This document shows, in pieces, positions 36,617-46,343 of a stretch of DNA of 64,000 nt; the first letter of the stretch is position 1; each line of letters starts with the position of its first letter. Location of the stretch: contig NZ_CP081155.1 in the NCBI RefSeq assembly GCF_025141175.1, positions 716,001 to 780,000 on the forward strand, given 5' to 3'. Under the pieces are notes generated by a model. That model did not search any database and had not been told where the DNA came from. It saw nothing but the letters and a program-made list of their open reading frames with translations. The stretch comes from Jannaschia sp. M317. Lineage in GTDB: Bacteria > Pseudomonadota > Alphaproteobacteria > Rhodobacterales > Rhodobacteraceae. Both the position numbers and the translations under genes were made by a program.

Positions 36617-38437
36617 TTAGCCAGCGGCGCGGGACTGGCGCTTGCGCTCGTGCGGGTCGAGGAAGCGTTTGCGCAGGCGGATCGAGTTCGGCGTGACCTC
36701 GACCAGTTCATCGTTGTCGATATAGGCGATGGCCTGTTCCAGCGACATCTTGACCGGCGTGGTCAGGCGCACCGCCTCGTCGGTGCCCGAGGCGCGCACG
36801 TTGGTCAGCTGCTTGCCCTTCAGGGGGTTGATCTCCAGGTCGTTCTCGCGGGAATGCTCGCCCAGGATCATGCCCTGATAGACCTGCTCCTGCGCGCCGA
36901 TGAAGAACTTCCCGCGATCTTCCAGTTTCCACAGGGCGTAGGCCACCGAGACACCGTCTTCCATGGAGATGAGAACACCCGCACGACGGCCCGGAATCGC
37001 ACCCTTGTAGGGGGCCCATTCCTGGAACACGCGGTTCATCACGCCGGTGCCGCGCGTGTCTGTCAGGAATTCGCCGTGATAGCCGATCAGGCCTCGCGAC
37101 GGGACATGGGCGATGATCCGGGTCTTGCCCGCGCCCGCCTGCTTCATCTCGACCAGGTCACCCTTGCGGGCCCCGGTGATCTTTTCGATCACCGCGCCGG
37201 AGTATTCGTCGTCCACGTCGATGGTGACTTCCTCGACCGGCTCATGCTGCTGCCCGTCGATGTCCTGGAACAGGACCTGCGGCCGCGAAATCGACAGCTC
37301 GAAGCCCTCGCGGCGCATGTTTTCGATCAACACGCCCATCTGCAATTCGCCCCGGCCCGCGACCTCGAATGCCTCGCCGCCGGGCGTATCGGTGATCTTG
37401 ATGGCGACGTTGGTTTCCGCCTCTTTCATCAGGCGGTCACGGATGACGCGGGACTGCACCTTTTTGCCGTCGCGACCGGCCAGGGGCGAATCGTTGATGC
37501 CAAAGGTGACGGTGATGGTCGGCGGGTCGATGGGCTGCGCGGGCAGCGGCACGTCGATCGAGGTATCGGCCAGGGTATCGGCCACGGTGGCCTTGGACAT
37601 GCCCGCGATGGACACGATGTCGCCCGCCTCGGCCAGGTCGATCGGCTGCTGGTTCAACCCGCGGAAGGCCAGGATCTTGGTGGCGCGGAACTGCTCGATC
37701 TTGTTGCCCTCACGCGACAACGCGTGGATCGTCTGACCCGCCTTCAGCGTGCCCGATTCGACCCGGCCCGTCAGGATGCGCCCGATGAACGGGTCGGCGC
37801 CCAGCGTGGTGGCCAGCATGCGGAACGGCTTGTCGCGGTCGGCGATCTGCTTGGGGGCGGGCACATGCTCGATCACCAGATCGAACAAGGCGGACAGATC
37901 CTTGCGCGGCCCCTCCAGCTCCATATCGGCCCAGCCGTTGCGGCCCGAAGCATACATCGACGGGAAATCCAGTTGATCGTCATCGGCGCCCAGGTTGGCG
38001 AACAGGTCGAAACATTCGTCCAGCGCGCGGTCCGGCTCCGCGTCCGGCTTGTCGACCTTGTTGAGCACGACGATGGGCCGCAGACCCAGGGCCAGCGCCT
38101 TGGAGGTCACGAATTTCGTTTGCGGCATCGGGCCTTCGGCGGCATCGACCAGCAGGACGACACCGTCGACCATGGACAGGATCCGTTCCACCTCGCCACC
38201 GAAATCGGCGTGGCCGGGGGTGTCGACGATGTTGATCCGGGTGCCCTTCCACTCGACGCTCGTGGCCTTGGCGAGGATGGTGATGCCCCGCTCCCGCTCC
38301 AGGTCGTTGCTGTCCATGGCGCGTTCGGTGGTCGCCTGGTTTTCCCGGTAGGTGCCGGATTGCTTGAGCAATTCATCGACAAGGGTCGTCTTGCCGTGGT
38401 CAACGTGTGCGATAATCGCAATATTGCGAAGGTCCAT
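36617..38437 (-). CDS. typA: Ribosome-associated GTPase TypA/BipA
   Basis: 606 residues, the standard TypA length. G motifs: AHVDHGKTT (G1), DTPGHADFG (G3), NKVDKPDA (G4). EF-G-like domains III and V and the TypA-specific C-terminal domain ([24 protein letters not shown] region) follow. TypA is a ribosome-assembly/stress GTPase. AGGA precedes the ATG. Confidence 0.97.
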   Translation of the reverse strand: MDLRNIAIIAHVDHGKTTLVDELLKQSGTYRENQATTERAMDSNDLERERGITILAKATSVEWKGTRINIVDTPGHADFGGEVERILSMVDGVVLLVDAAEGPMPQTKFVTSKALALGLRPIVVLNKVDKPDAEPDRALDECFDLFANLGADDDQLDFPSMYASGRNGWADMELEGPRKDLSALFDLVIEHVPAPKQIADRDKPFRMLATTLGADPFIGRILTGRVESGTLKAGQTIHALSREGNKIEQFRATKILAFRGLNQQPIDLAEAGDIVSIAGMSKATVADTLADTSIDVPLPAQPIDPPTITVTFGINDSPLAGRDGKKVQSRVIRDRLMKEAETNVAIKITDTPGGEAFEVAGRGELQMGVLIENMRREGFELSISRPQVLFQDIDGQQHEPVEEVTIDVDDEYSGAVIEKITGARKGDLVEMKQAGAGKTRIIAHVPSRGLIGYHGEFLTDTRGTGVMNRVFQEWAPYKGAIPGRRAGVLISMEDGVSVAYALWKLEDRGKFFIGAQEQVYQGMILGEHSRENDLEINPLKGKQLTNVRASGTDEAVRLTTPVKMSLEQAIAYIDNDELVEVTPNSIRLRKRFLDPHERKRQSRAAG

Positions 38438-38612
38438 AGGTTCAGTCCTGAAACGAGGGGGCCGCGGGCGGGCGTTGGCGCGCGCCTACCGTGCATCCGC
38501 AGAAAAAGCCAGAGCCATGGCACATGGGGCCGCCCGGCGTGGCCGTCAAGACGCAGGCCTGTCGTCACGCGGCCCCTTTTCAGGCCGCGCGGCCCGTGCT
38601 TCTACTTGCGCC

Positions 38613-39899
38613 ATGTTGCGTGTCCTCTGCTTTCTCGCCCTCACGTTCCCGGTCTCCGCGATGGAGTTCCCGGCCCCCGTCACCGACGCCGATTACCGGG
38701 CCACCGACCCGGATGTGGTGGCCTTGGGGCGGTTGCTGTTCTGGGATCCGATCCTGTCGGGCAATCGCAACATTTCCTGCGGGACCTGCCACCATCCGGA
38801 TTTCGGCACCGGCGACGGGCTCAGCCTAGGCTTGGGCGAGGGCGGCACCGGGCTTGGCCCAGACCGCGTGGCCGACCCCAACAATCTGCCCGAGCAGCGT
38901 ATCCCCCGCAACGCGCCCGGCCTTTGGAACCTGGGCGCGCGGGAATTCACCGTGCTGTTCCACGATGGCCGGATAGAGCAGACCGAGGACGGCCTGCGCA
39001 CGCCCATGGGCCCCGAGATGGAGCAGGGCTTCGCCACGCTGTTGTCGGCGCAGACCATGTTCCCGGTGCTCTCGGCGGATGAAATGGCGGGTCACTACAG
39101 CGAGAACGAGATTTCCCGCGCCGTGCGCCAGGGCATCATTACCGGCGAAGGCGGGGCCTGGGACCTGCTGTCGGCGCGTGTCCGGGCCATCCCCGCCTAC
39201 GCAGAGATGTTCGACACCGCGATGCCGGGCCGCGACATCACCTTCACCGCCATCTCCGATGCCATCGCCCAGTTCGTGGAGCATGAGTGGCGGTCCGACA
39301 CCGCGCCCTTCGATGCCTGGCTGCGGGGCGAAGGCAGCTTGCATCCCAATGCCCTCGCGGGGATCGAATTGTTCTACGGCAGTGCGGGTTGCGCCGACTG
39401 CCACAGCGGCCCGTTTCAGACCGACCACGGGTTTCACGCGGTGGGCGCACCGCAGTTGGGTCCAGGCAAGGCCGCCCGCTTCGAGAGCCATGCCCGCGAC
39501 GACGGGCGGATGCGGGTGACCGGGCGCGACAGCGACCGCTTTGCCTTCCGCACGCCGTCCCTGCGCAACGTTACCGAAACCGGCCCATGGGGGCACGCGG
39601 GCAGCCATTCCAACCTGCGCCGTTTTCTTGCGGATCATGCCGCGCCCAGATCCGGCCTGGCGACCTATCTGCGCGATGCCACGTTGTCGCCTATGGACAC
39701 GGACGATTGGCGCATCCTGAACGACCCGACCGAGGTCACCGCCCTTTCGGCCTCAATCCAAGGCCCGGACCGGGTTCTTGCCGAGGGGGAAATCTCTGCC
39801 CTGATGGCGTTCCTGGAAACCCTGCGGGATGCGAACGCCCTGACGGGCCGCGCGGGTATTCCCGGTGCCGTCCCGTCCAGCCTTCCGATTGATCGCTAG
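38613..39899 (+). CDS. Di-haem cytochrome c peroxidase (MauG/CCP family)
   Basis: 428 residues with a signal peptide (MLRVLCFLALTFPVSA) and two c-type haem motifs: CGTCH (Cys56, Cys59, His60) and CADCH (Cys260, Cys263, His264). The family patterns RIPRNAPGLWNLG and FRTPSLRNVTETGPWGHAGS are present. Bacterial CCPs reduce peroxide in the periplasm using cytochrome c electrons; MauG-like members oxidise proteins. It is divergent from typA. Confidence 0.93.
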   Translation: MLRVLCFLALTFPVSAMEFPAPVTDADYRATDPDVVALGRLLFWDPILSGNRNISCGTCHHPDFGTGDGLSLGLGEGGTGLGPDRVADPNNLPEQRIPRNAPGLWNLGAREFTVLFHDGRIEQTEDGLRTPMGPEMEQGFATLLSAQTMFPVLSADEMAGHYSENEISRAVRQGIITGEGGAWDLLSARVRAIPAYAEMFDTAMPGRDITFTAISDAIAQFVEHEWRSDTAPFDAWLRGEGSLHPNALAGIELFYGSAGCADCHSGPFQTDHGFHAVGAPQLGPGKAARFESHARDDGRMRVTGRDSDRFAFRTPSLRNVTETGPWGHAGSHSNLRRFLADHAAPRSGLATYLRDATLSPMDTDDWRILNDPTEVTALSASIQGPDRVLAEGEISALMAFLETLRDANALTGRAGIPGAVPSSLPIDR

Positions 39900-40042
39900 G
39901 GGGCCTGGTGGGTCAATCGCCATGCTCTGTCGCTGGGTGTGAAATGCCCCCTGGGTGCGCGCAGGGCGGGGCCGGTGTCTGCCACCGGGTTGGCAGCATC
40001 CCGAACCTGACAGGATGCCCCGGACCGCCCGAGGACGGGGGT

Positions 40043-40060
40043 CCGGGGGGCGTCCCCCGG
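40043..40060. repeat. GC-rich intergenic hairpin
   Basis: CCGGGGG-GCGT-CCCCCGG, a perfect hairpin in the 205-base gap between the cytochrome c peroxidase gene and the broken transporter, the largest gene-free stretch in the window. No coding signal is seen in the rest of the gap. It may end ccp transcription, although no T tract follows. Confidence 0.4.
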
Positions 40061-40104
40061 CCTCGCCCCTTGCGCGCGGGTTCGGGCGTGCGCCTGCCCT
40101 GTCG

Positions 40105-40971
40105 ATGACCCGCTCCTCCGCGATACTCCTCGGATTTGGCGCTGTTCTGCTTTGCGCGCTGCTTGCGCTTTTCACCGCAGCCTCGGGTGCAGTGCCGCCG
40201 CTGCAGTTGCTGGCCATGGGTTTCTCGATCGGCGGGGCGGCCGGTCTGGCGGTCGGCGCGCGCCGCCGAGGGTGGCGGGCCTGGGCGCAACCCTGGCCGG
40301 TCTGGGCCGTCGGGGTTGGCGGGCTCTTTGGGTATCACCTGCTCTATGTTCCGGCCCTGCGCCGCGCCGACCCGGTGGAGGCCAGCCTGTCGCCTATCTC
40401 TGGCCGCTTCTGATCGTGCTGGGGGCCGCCCGTGTCTCGGGTCAGCGGCTGCGGTGGCATCACATCGCGGGGGCGTTTCTGGGGGCCGCTGGGGCGGCTC
40501 TGATCGTGACCGGGGGGCAGGGCCTCTCGCTCGATCCGGGGCAGGCACCGGGTTACGCGCTTGCCCTGTCGGCTGCCGTCTTCTGGGCGGGGTATTCGCT
40601 TTTGTCGCGCCGCCTTGCGCAGGTTCCAACCGATGCGGGCACCGGGTTTTGCCTTGTGAGCGGCGGGCTTGCGGCGCTCGCAGCATCTGCTGCTGGAGAC
40701 GAGCTACGTTCCCAGCGGCTCGGAATGGCTGGCCATCGCGGGGTTGGGCCTTGGCCCGGTCGGTCTGGCGTTCTTTCTGTGGGACATTGGCATGAAGCGT
40801 GGCGACATCGCCGTACTGGGTGCCGCCAGCTACGCCGCGCCGCTCCTGTCCACGCTGGTGCTGGTCGCGGCGGGACTGGCCCGGCCTAGTTGGTCCCTGG
40901 CGCTGGCCTGTTTGCTGATTACCGGTGGCGCGGCGCTGGCCGCCCGCGACCTGTGGCATAGGGCCCCCTGA
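40105..40971 (+). pseudogene. DMT/EamA transporter disrupted by two frameshifts
   Basis: Three successive frames together make a normal EamA protein: MTRSSAILLGFGAVLL.. up to VEASL, then YLWPLLIVLGAARVSG.. to LAALAA, then HLLLETSYVPSGSEWLA.. to the end. The first shift (one base missing) is between 40389 and 40390; the second (probably two bases missing) is near 40680-40685, with an in-frame stop at 40657-40659 ruling out earlier crossing. Total loss would be three bases. It could be real decay or two sequence errors in a GC-rich stretch. Similar proteins often carry YLWPLLIVL and GLGPVGLAFFLWDIG, both intact here. Confidence 0.8.
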
Positions 40972-41058
40972 ACCGCGGGATCAGGGCTGGCTCGTCCCAG
41001 CTTTCCAGCAACCTCGGGGGGATTGATCGCTCTCCTGCCCGCCCGGGCCTGACAGGTC

Positions 41059-41985
41059 CTAGCCGTGCGTCAGCGAAACGAAGACGTCCTCCAGGTCCGC
41101 CTCTTCGGTCCGCACATCGCGGATCGACACCCCGGCCCGATGCACCGCCGACAGCAGCTGATCGGCGGAAACCACGCTGCGCTTGTAGGTAAAGACCAGG
41201 GATCCATCGCTGCGGCGGGCCAGGTCGACCCTCTCCGGCAGGGCGATTTCGCCCACCTCCGCTTCGGGTGTGATGACCATGGTCTTGCCATCCAGCCGGT
41301 TGAGAAGATTGGACGTCTTGTCGCGGATCACCAGTTCGCCGTGGTTGACGATGGCAATCTCGTCGCACATTTCCTGCGCTTCTTCCAGGTAGTGGGTCGT
41401 CAGGATGATGGTCATCCCCCGCTCTTCGTTCAGCCGCCGCACGTTGCGCCAGAGCATCTGACGCAGCTCGATATCGACACCCGCCGTGGGTTCGTCCAGC
41501 ACCAGGATCTGCGGGTGATGCACCAGCGCCTTGGCCAGCAAGAGCCGCCGCCGCATGCCCCCCGACAAGGTCCGCGCATAGGCATCCGCCTTGTCGGACA
41601 GCCCGACGAGTTCGAGGATCTCTGCCGTTCTGCGATCTGCTTTCGGCACGCCGTACAACCCGGCCTGCACCTCCAGCGCGCCGGCGGGCGAAAAGAACGG
41701 GTCGAGGTTCAGCTCCTGCGGCATGACGCCGATGGCGGCGCGGGACTGGCGCGGATTGATGTCCTGGTCAAATCCCCAGATCCGAACCTTTCCTTCGGTC
41801 TTGCGCACCAAACCGGCCAGAATGTTGATGGTGGTCGATTTTCCCGCGCCGTTCGGCCCCAGAAGGCCAAAGATGGACCCGACCGGGATCTCCAGGTCGA
41901 GGCCTTTCAATGCGTCTTTCGGGGGGGATTTACCGTCGCCACCATAGGTCTTGCGCAGGCCCTCGATCTCGATGGCGTTTGACAT
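41059..41985 (-). CDS. YadG-like ABC transporter ATP-binding protein
   Basis: 308 residues, the same length as E. coli YadG, with Walker [10 protein letters not shown], signature LSGGMRRRLLLAKAL, Walker B LVLDEPTAGVD, switch LTTHYLEEAQ and a C-terminal domain of about 80 residues. In YadG/NatA-type exporters the ATPase works with a separate permease (YadH-like). No such permease is adjacent: downstream is the convergent broken DMT gene and upstream a divergent zinc-protein gene. Confidence 0.9.
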   Translation of the reverse strand: MSNAIEIEGLRKTYGGDGKSPPKDALKGLDLEIPVGSIFGLLGPNGAGKSTTINILAGLVRKTEGKVRIWGFDQDINPRQSRAAIGVMPQELNLDPFFSPAGALEVQAGLYGVPKADRRTAEILELVGLSDKADAYARTLSGGMRRRLLLAKALVHHPQILVLDEPTAGVDIELRQMLWRNVRRLNEERGMTIILTTHYLEEAQEMCDEIAIVNHGELVIRDKTSNLLNRLDGKTMVITPEAEVGEIALPERVDLARRSDGSLVFTYKRSVVSADQLLSAVHRAGVSIRDVRTEEADLEDVFVSLTHG

Positions 41986-42135
41986 GGATGTGGGCCTCCT
42001 CGGTTGGGGGGTGACCTAGGTGGGGGCCGGGGGCAAGGCAACCCGCGCATCCGCAGTCCCGCCTGTGCGCGCCCTTGCGGCAGGGGCCGCGCTTGCGCCA
42101 TAAGGCCCTGACACCGCGTTCATCCGAGGCCCGCC

Positions 42136-42324
42136 ATGACGACCCCGTCCCCGCACGACACGCCCCCAGAGACCGAGACCGTCACCGCGCTGCGCGTTGC
42201 CTGCGACGGCGGCGAAGGCGCGCTTGGCCATCCGCGCGTCTGGCTGTCCATCGACCCCAAGGTCGGCCACGTCGATTGCGGCTATTGCGACAAGCGTTTC
42301 GTCCTGGAGGGCGACGGTCATTAG
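42136..42324 (+). CDS. Zinc-finger CHCC protein (NDUFS6-like)
   Basis: 62 residues with the zf-CHCC pattern: [19 protein letters not shown] and [15 protein letters not shown] give the Cys, His, Cys, Cys zinc ligands. Homologous to the NDUFS6 (13 kDa) accessory subunit of complex I. GAGG precedes the ATG. With the NDUFS4-like gene at 26.7 kb, two peripheral complex I subunits map apart from any nuo operon in this window. Confidence 0.92.
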   Translation: MTTPSPHDTPPETETVTALRVACDGGEGALGHPRVWLSIDPKVGHVDCGYCDKRFVLEGDGH

Positions 42325-42343
42325 GGTTCTGCGCTGGGGACTG

Positions 42344-42946
42344 ATGTTCCCCGCGCTGATTGCCCTTTGGTTCGGAACCGGCCTGGTCGGCGCCCTGTTG
42401 CCTGCCGCGGGCGAGGTGCCCGGCGACGATGTCGCCATTCGCCTGATCGGCACCGCAATCCACTATGACATCTTGTTGCCCGCCACGCCCGAGGCCCGCG
42501 CAAAGCTGGCATTCGCGGGGATGGCGGGCGTGCCCATCGATGCGCCGGGGGCGGAGTGGATCCTGGTGGGGTGGGGCGCACGTGATTTCTATACCGCCAC
42601 GGGGACCTATGCGGACATGCGGCCCGGACCGGTCTGGCGGGCCGTGACGGGCGACCACTCCGTCCTGCGTGTCGAGGTTCTGGGTGCCCTCGACACTGCC
42701 GACCTGCCAGAGGTTCGTCTGTCCGCCGCGCAGTTCACCCGCCTGCTTGGGGCTGTGGCCGGCACCCGCAGCGGCCCTGTGGTGCCCGGTGCGGGATTTA
42801 CGGCAACCGATGCCTTCTTCGAGGCCGACGGCCGGTTTCACCTGAACCGGACCTGCAACGTCTGGGTCGGAGAGATGCTGCGCGCGGCGGGCCTGCGGTT
42901 TGGCCGCTGGACACCGACGCCGCAGGCGGTGCGGTTGCACGGCTGA
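42344..42946 (+). CDS. TIGR02117 / DUF2459-type conserved protein
   Basis: About 200 residues with an N-terminal membrane helix (MFPALIALWFGTGLVGALL) and the family's patterns AIHYDILLP, WILVGWGARDFYTATGTY and HLNRTCNVWVGEMLRAAGLRFG. Function is unknown; conserved Asn, Cys and Trp suggest a catalytic or binding site outside the membrane. The start is uncertain: the open frame reaches into the zinc-protein gene, with a GGAGG site but only an ATT eight bases downstream. The first ATG is given. Confidence 0.7.
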   Translation: MFPALIALWFGTGLVGALLPAAGEVPGDDVAIRLIGTAIHYDILLPATPEARAKLAFAGMAGVPIDAPGAEWILVGWGARDFYTATGTYADMRPGPVWRAVTGDHSVLRVEVLGALDTADLPEVRLSAAQFTRLLGAVAGTRSGPVVPGAGFTATDAFFEADGRFHLNRTCNVWVGEMLRAAGLRFGRWTPTPQAVRLHG

Positions 42947-43029
42947 CGTGACGCGACGGAATCCCTCTGGCGCAACAGGAACACGCCTTCGTCATCTGTC
43001 CGTTAAGGATTTTGTGCTATCTCAGGGGC

Positions 43030-43707
43030 ATGGCTCACGATGGTGACTTCCTTGCGCCTTCGGGTACTGCGCGGACATACGACCGTGCCGAACGCCTGAG
43101 CGACGCGCTCATTCATCTGACGGGCCTTGTGCTTGCGCTGACGGCGGTGCCCGTTCTCATCACCCTGACCGCCATCTGGCGGGGCGATGCCGCGGGGATC
43201 GCCGCCGTGACGGTCTACGGCGTGACGTTGATCGCGATGCTGTCGGCTTCGCTGGCGTACAATCACATCTACCGCCCCGAATGGTCCGAGGTGCTGCGCC
43301 GCCTGGACCTGTCGGCCATCTACCTCAAGATTGCGGGCACCGTGACGCCCTTTGCCCTGCTTTCGGGCACCGGCGGCACCTTTGTCGCGATGATGTGGAC
43401 GGCGGCTGTGATTGCGACGGTAACCGTTTTCCTGCGCAGGCGCCGGTCCAGCGCGGTCAGCGTGGGCATTGGCCTGGCAATGGGGTGGGCGGTTCTGGTC
43501 GCCGGGGGCGATGTCATCGCCACCACCAGTTGGCCGGTGTTCGGTCTGATGCTGGCGGGCGGTCTGCTGTATTCGCTGGGCACCCCGTTTCTGTTGTTGG
43601 AGAGGATGCGCTTTCACAACACGATCTGGCATGGCTTCGTCGTGGCGGCCTCGGTCGTCTATTTCGTGGCGATCACCTGGCACCTTGCGGCGACCAGCCT
43701 GGCCTGA
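43030..43707 (+). CDS. Hemolysin III-family membrane protein
   Basis: 225 residues with seven membrane helices and the PAQR/hemolysin III pattern: DALIHLTGLVLALTAVPVL, SLAYNHIYRPEWSEVLRRLDLSAIYLKIAGT and FHNTIWHGFVVAASVVYF with the conserved metal-ligand histidines. Despite the name, family members are integral membrane hydrolase-like proteins; the function here is unknown. AGGGG precedes the ATG. Confidence 0.88.
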   Translation: MAHDGDFLAPSGTARTYDRAERLSDALIHLTGLVLALTAVPVLITLTAIWRGDAAGIAAVTVYGVTLIAMLSASLAYNHIYRPEWSEVLRRLDLSAIYLKIAGTVTPFALLSGTGGTFVAMMWTAAVIATVTVFLRRRRSSAVSVGIGLAMGWAVLVAGGDVIATTSWPVFGLMLAGGLLYSLGTPFLLLERMRFHNTIWHGFVVAASVVYFVAITWHLAATSLA

Positions 43708-43770
43708 CGCCCCATTGCCGCGTGCCCCCGCCATGGGCTAAGCCCGCCCGAGGCAACACCGGGGCCCCAC

Positions 43771-45501
43771 GTGCAACACCCTCGTCATCCCTTTGCCCGG
43801 CTCTGGTCCGGCTATCTGCGCCGCCATTGGATGTGGATCGGGCTTGCGGCCCTGCTGATGGCAGTCGAGGGCAGCTCCGTCGGGGCGCTGTCCTACATGC
43901 TGGAGCCGATGTTCGACACGGTCTTTGTGGCCAAACGGTCGGACCTGATCATCTGGGTCGCGGTGGCGATTTTCTCGTTGTTCCTGCTGCGGGGCGTCGC
44001 AGGCGTGGCGCAGCGGATCATCATGGCGCGCGTCGCCTTTACCGCGTCGTCGCGCCTGCAACAGGACCTGTTGGCGCATGTGCTGCGTCTGGACACCGCC
44101 TATTTCCACGCCAACGCTCCGGGACAGTTGATCGAACGGGTGCAGGGCGATGTGCAGGCGATCCAGCAGATCTGGACCTCGATCCTGACCTCGGCGGGGC
44201 GCGATGCAGTGGGATTGGTGTCGCTGATGGTCGTGGCGCTGATGGTCGATCCGATCTGGACGCTGGTGGCCATCATCGGCGCGCCGCTTCTGGTGGCGCC
44301 CAGCCTGATCGTGCAGCGTTATATTCGCCGCAAGTCGGTTGCGCTGCGCGACATCGCGGGGCGGCGGACGACACGGTTGGACGAGATTTTTCACGGGATC
44401 ACGCCGATCAAGCTGAACGCGATGGAAGCCTACCAGGAGGACCGCTTCCGCACCGCGACCGAGGACATGGTGCGTGCCACCGTCCGCACCCAGGCGGGGC
44501 AGGCAACGGTGCCCGCGCTGGTCGATTTCGCGGTGGGCTTCGGGTTCTTCGCGGTGCTGATCTATGGCGGGCCGCAGATCATCGCAGGCGAAAAGACGAT
44601 CGGGCAGTTCATGTCCTTTTTCACCGCGATGTCGCTTGCGTTTCAGCCGCTGCGTCGTCTGGCCGGGGTGGCGGCGAGTTGGCAGACGATGCTGGCGTCG
44701 CTGGAACGGATCTATGCCTTGCGCGATACGGTCCCCACGATCACCGAGCCACCGACCCCCGCCCAGGCCCGCCCCGCCAGCAGCGCCGTGGTGTTCGAGG
44801 ATGTGAGCCTCGACTATGGCGACAACGCGGTTCTGCGGGGGCTCAGCTTCGAGGTGCCGCAAGGCACGACAACCGCGCTGGTCGGGTTGTCGGGCGCGGG
44901 CAAGAGCACCGTGTTCAACGTGCTGACCCGGCTGGTCGATCCGTCGTCGGGTCGCGTCACCATCGGGGGCGAAGACATCCGCGACCGATCGCTGGCCGAT
45001 CTGCGGGGGCTGTTTTCGGTCGTCAGCCAGGACACGCTGCTGTTCGATGAGACGCTGCGCGAGAACCTGACCATGGGGCGCGACCTGCCCGAGGCGCGCA
45101 TCCAGGCTGCGCTGGACGCGGCCAACCTGCGCGATTTCGTCGGCAGCCTGTCGCAGGGGTTGGAGGCACCCGCGGGGCCGCGCGGATCGCTCTTGTCAGG
45201 GGGACAGCGGCAGCGGCTGGCGATTGCGCGCGCGCTGTTGCGGGACACGCCGATCCTGTTGCTGGACGAGGCAACCTCGGCGTTGGACACCAAGTCCGAG
45301 AAACTGGTGCAGGAGGCGTTAGCCACCTTGTCCGCCGACCGCACCACGCTGGTCATCGCGCACCGCCTGTCCACCGTGCGCGACGCCGATCAGATCCTGG
45401 TCCTGTCCGAGGGCCGGATCGCCGAGCGCGGACCCCATGACGCGTTGCTGGCGCAGGGCGGGCTTTATGCGCAACTCAGCGGTCTGCAGGGGGCGGCATG
45501 A
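43771..45501 (+). CDS. MsbA-like ABC exporter (permease-ATPase fusion) of the glycan operon
   Basis: 576 residues: six membrane helices in the first 320 residues, then an ABC domain with Walker A GLSGAGKST, signature LLSGGQRQRLAIARALL, Walker B LLLDEATSALD and switch His in VIAHRLST. Length and layout match lipid/glycolipid flippases of the MsbA/PglK group. The start is GTG with GGGG upstream. Its stop overlaps the GT10 gene (ATGA), making it the first gene of the five-gene sugar operon. It may flip a lipid-linked fucosylated glycan, inferred from context. Confidence 0.9.
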   Translation: MQHPRHPFARLWSGYLRRHWMWIGLAALLMAVEGSSVGALSYMLEPMFDTVFVAKRSDLIIWVAVAIFSLFLLRGVAGVAQRIIMARVAFTASSRLQQDLLAHVLRLDTAYFHANAPGQLIERVQGDVQAIQQIWTSILTSAGRDAVGLVSLMVVALMVDPIWTLVAIIGAPLLVAPSLIVQRYIRRKSVALRDIAGRRTTRLDEIFHGITPIKLNAMEAYQEDRFRTATEDMVRATVRTQAGQATVPALVDFAVGFGFFAVLIYGGPQIIAGEKTIGQFMSFFTAMSLAFQPLRRLAGVAASWQTMLASLERIYALRDTVPTITEPPTPAQARPASSAVVFEDVSLDYGDNAVLRGLSFEVPQGTTTALVGLSGAGKSTVFNVLTRLVDPSSGRVTIGGEDIRDRSLADLRGLFSVVSQDTLLFDETLRENLTMGRDLPEARIQAALDAANLRDFVGSLSQGLEAPAGPRGSLLSGGQRQRLAIARALLRDTPILLLDEATSALDTKSEKLVQEALATLSADRTTLVIAHRLSTVRDADQILVLSEGRIAERGPHDALLAQGGLYAQLSGLQGAA

Positions 45502-46343
45502 GCGTCGTCGCGGTTCTGCCCTACGGCACGCCCACGCCCGGTGGGTTGGGCGCCGTGTCGCTGGATGCGCTGGATTGGCAAACGCCGCGCCCGGACCGGC
45601 TGGCGCTGGGCACGGTGGGCGACATGAGGGCGGAGGATCATCTGATCGTCTATCCGCGCACGCCCTATTGGTTTCGCCCCATGCCCCGTGCCCGGGTCAC
45701 CCTGATGATTGTCGAACCCCGGTCGATCCATGCCAAGCACCTGCGTCTGGCGCGTCTCCTCGGTTGGCGGTTCCACCGCATCCTGACGCGCGATCCTGCC
45801 ACCCTGCGGGCGGTGCGCAACGCGCGGTTCCTGCCCTATGCCGACACCTGGATCGAGGATGCGGGCGTCGATACCACCAAGACCCGCATGACGTCGCTTA
45901 TCGCCTCGGCCAAGCGCGATCAGGAAGGGCACCTTCTGCGCCATGCGGTTGTCGATGCCCTGCCGCCCGGTGCGGATGTGGATATCATGGGACGCGGCTA
46001 TCGACCCTTTGACCGCAAGGAGGAGGGGCTGGCCCCCTACCGCTATTCGGTGGTCATCGAAAACACCCGCGAGGCGGGCTATCTGTCGGAAAAGATCATC
46101 GACGCGCTGATCTGCCGGACGATCCCGATCTATTGGGGGGCACCGGACGTTGGCGATTACTTCGATCCGGCGGGGATCATCGTCTGCGCGTCGCAGGCGG
46201 ACATCCTGGCGGCCATCGACGCCGCAAGCGTCGCCGACTATGACGCGCGGGCAGCCGCGGCAGAGACGAACCGCGACACCGCGCTGAAACTGGCCGATTT
46301 GCACGGTCGCGCCGCCCGCATCATCCAGGAGGAAGACACATGA
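45498..46343 (+). CDS. Glycosyltransferase family 10 (alpha-1,3/4-fucosyltransferase type)
   Basis: 281 residues. The C-terminal half carries the GT10 signature [10 protein letters not shown] (181-190), then [19 protein letters not shown] and GAPDVGDYF (to about 222). GT10 enzymes move L-fucose, or related 6-deoxy sugars, from the GDP donor. The N-terminal acceptor domain is shorter than eukaryotic relatives and has no membrane anchor. It overlaps the ABC exporter and gmd by 4 bases each, so donor synthesis and use are encoded together. Confidence 0.9.
   Translation: MSVVAVLPYGTPTPGGLGAVSLDALDWQTPRPDRLALGTVGDMRAEDHLIVYPRTPYWFRPMPRARVTLMIVEPRSIHAKHLRLARLLGWRFHRILTRDPATLRAVRNARFLPYADTWIEDAGVDTTKTRMTSLIASAKRDQEGHLLRHAVVDALPPGADVDIMGRGYRPFDRKEEGLAPYRYSVVIENTREAGYLSEKIIDALICRTIPIYWGAPDVGDYFDPAGIIVCASQADILAAIDAASVADYDARAAAAETNRDTALKLADLHGRAARIIQEEDT

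Noticed and set aside
40000..40104. Possible riboswitch or leader before the broken DMT gene
   Set aside because: Only a GC-rich hairpin is present; no conserved aptamer features recognised.
40380..40700. Programmed ribosomal frameshifting in the DMT gene
   Set aside because: No slippery sequence or following pseudoknot was seen at either shift; deletion or sequence error is simpler.
42305..42343. ATT as start codon for the TIGR02117-like gene
   Set aside because: The GGAGG spacing is good but ATT starts are very rare; the first in-frame ATG at 42344 was used instead, with the doubt noted.
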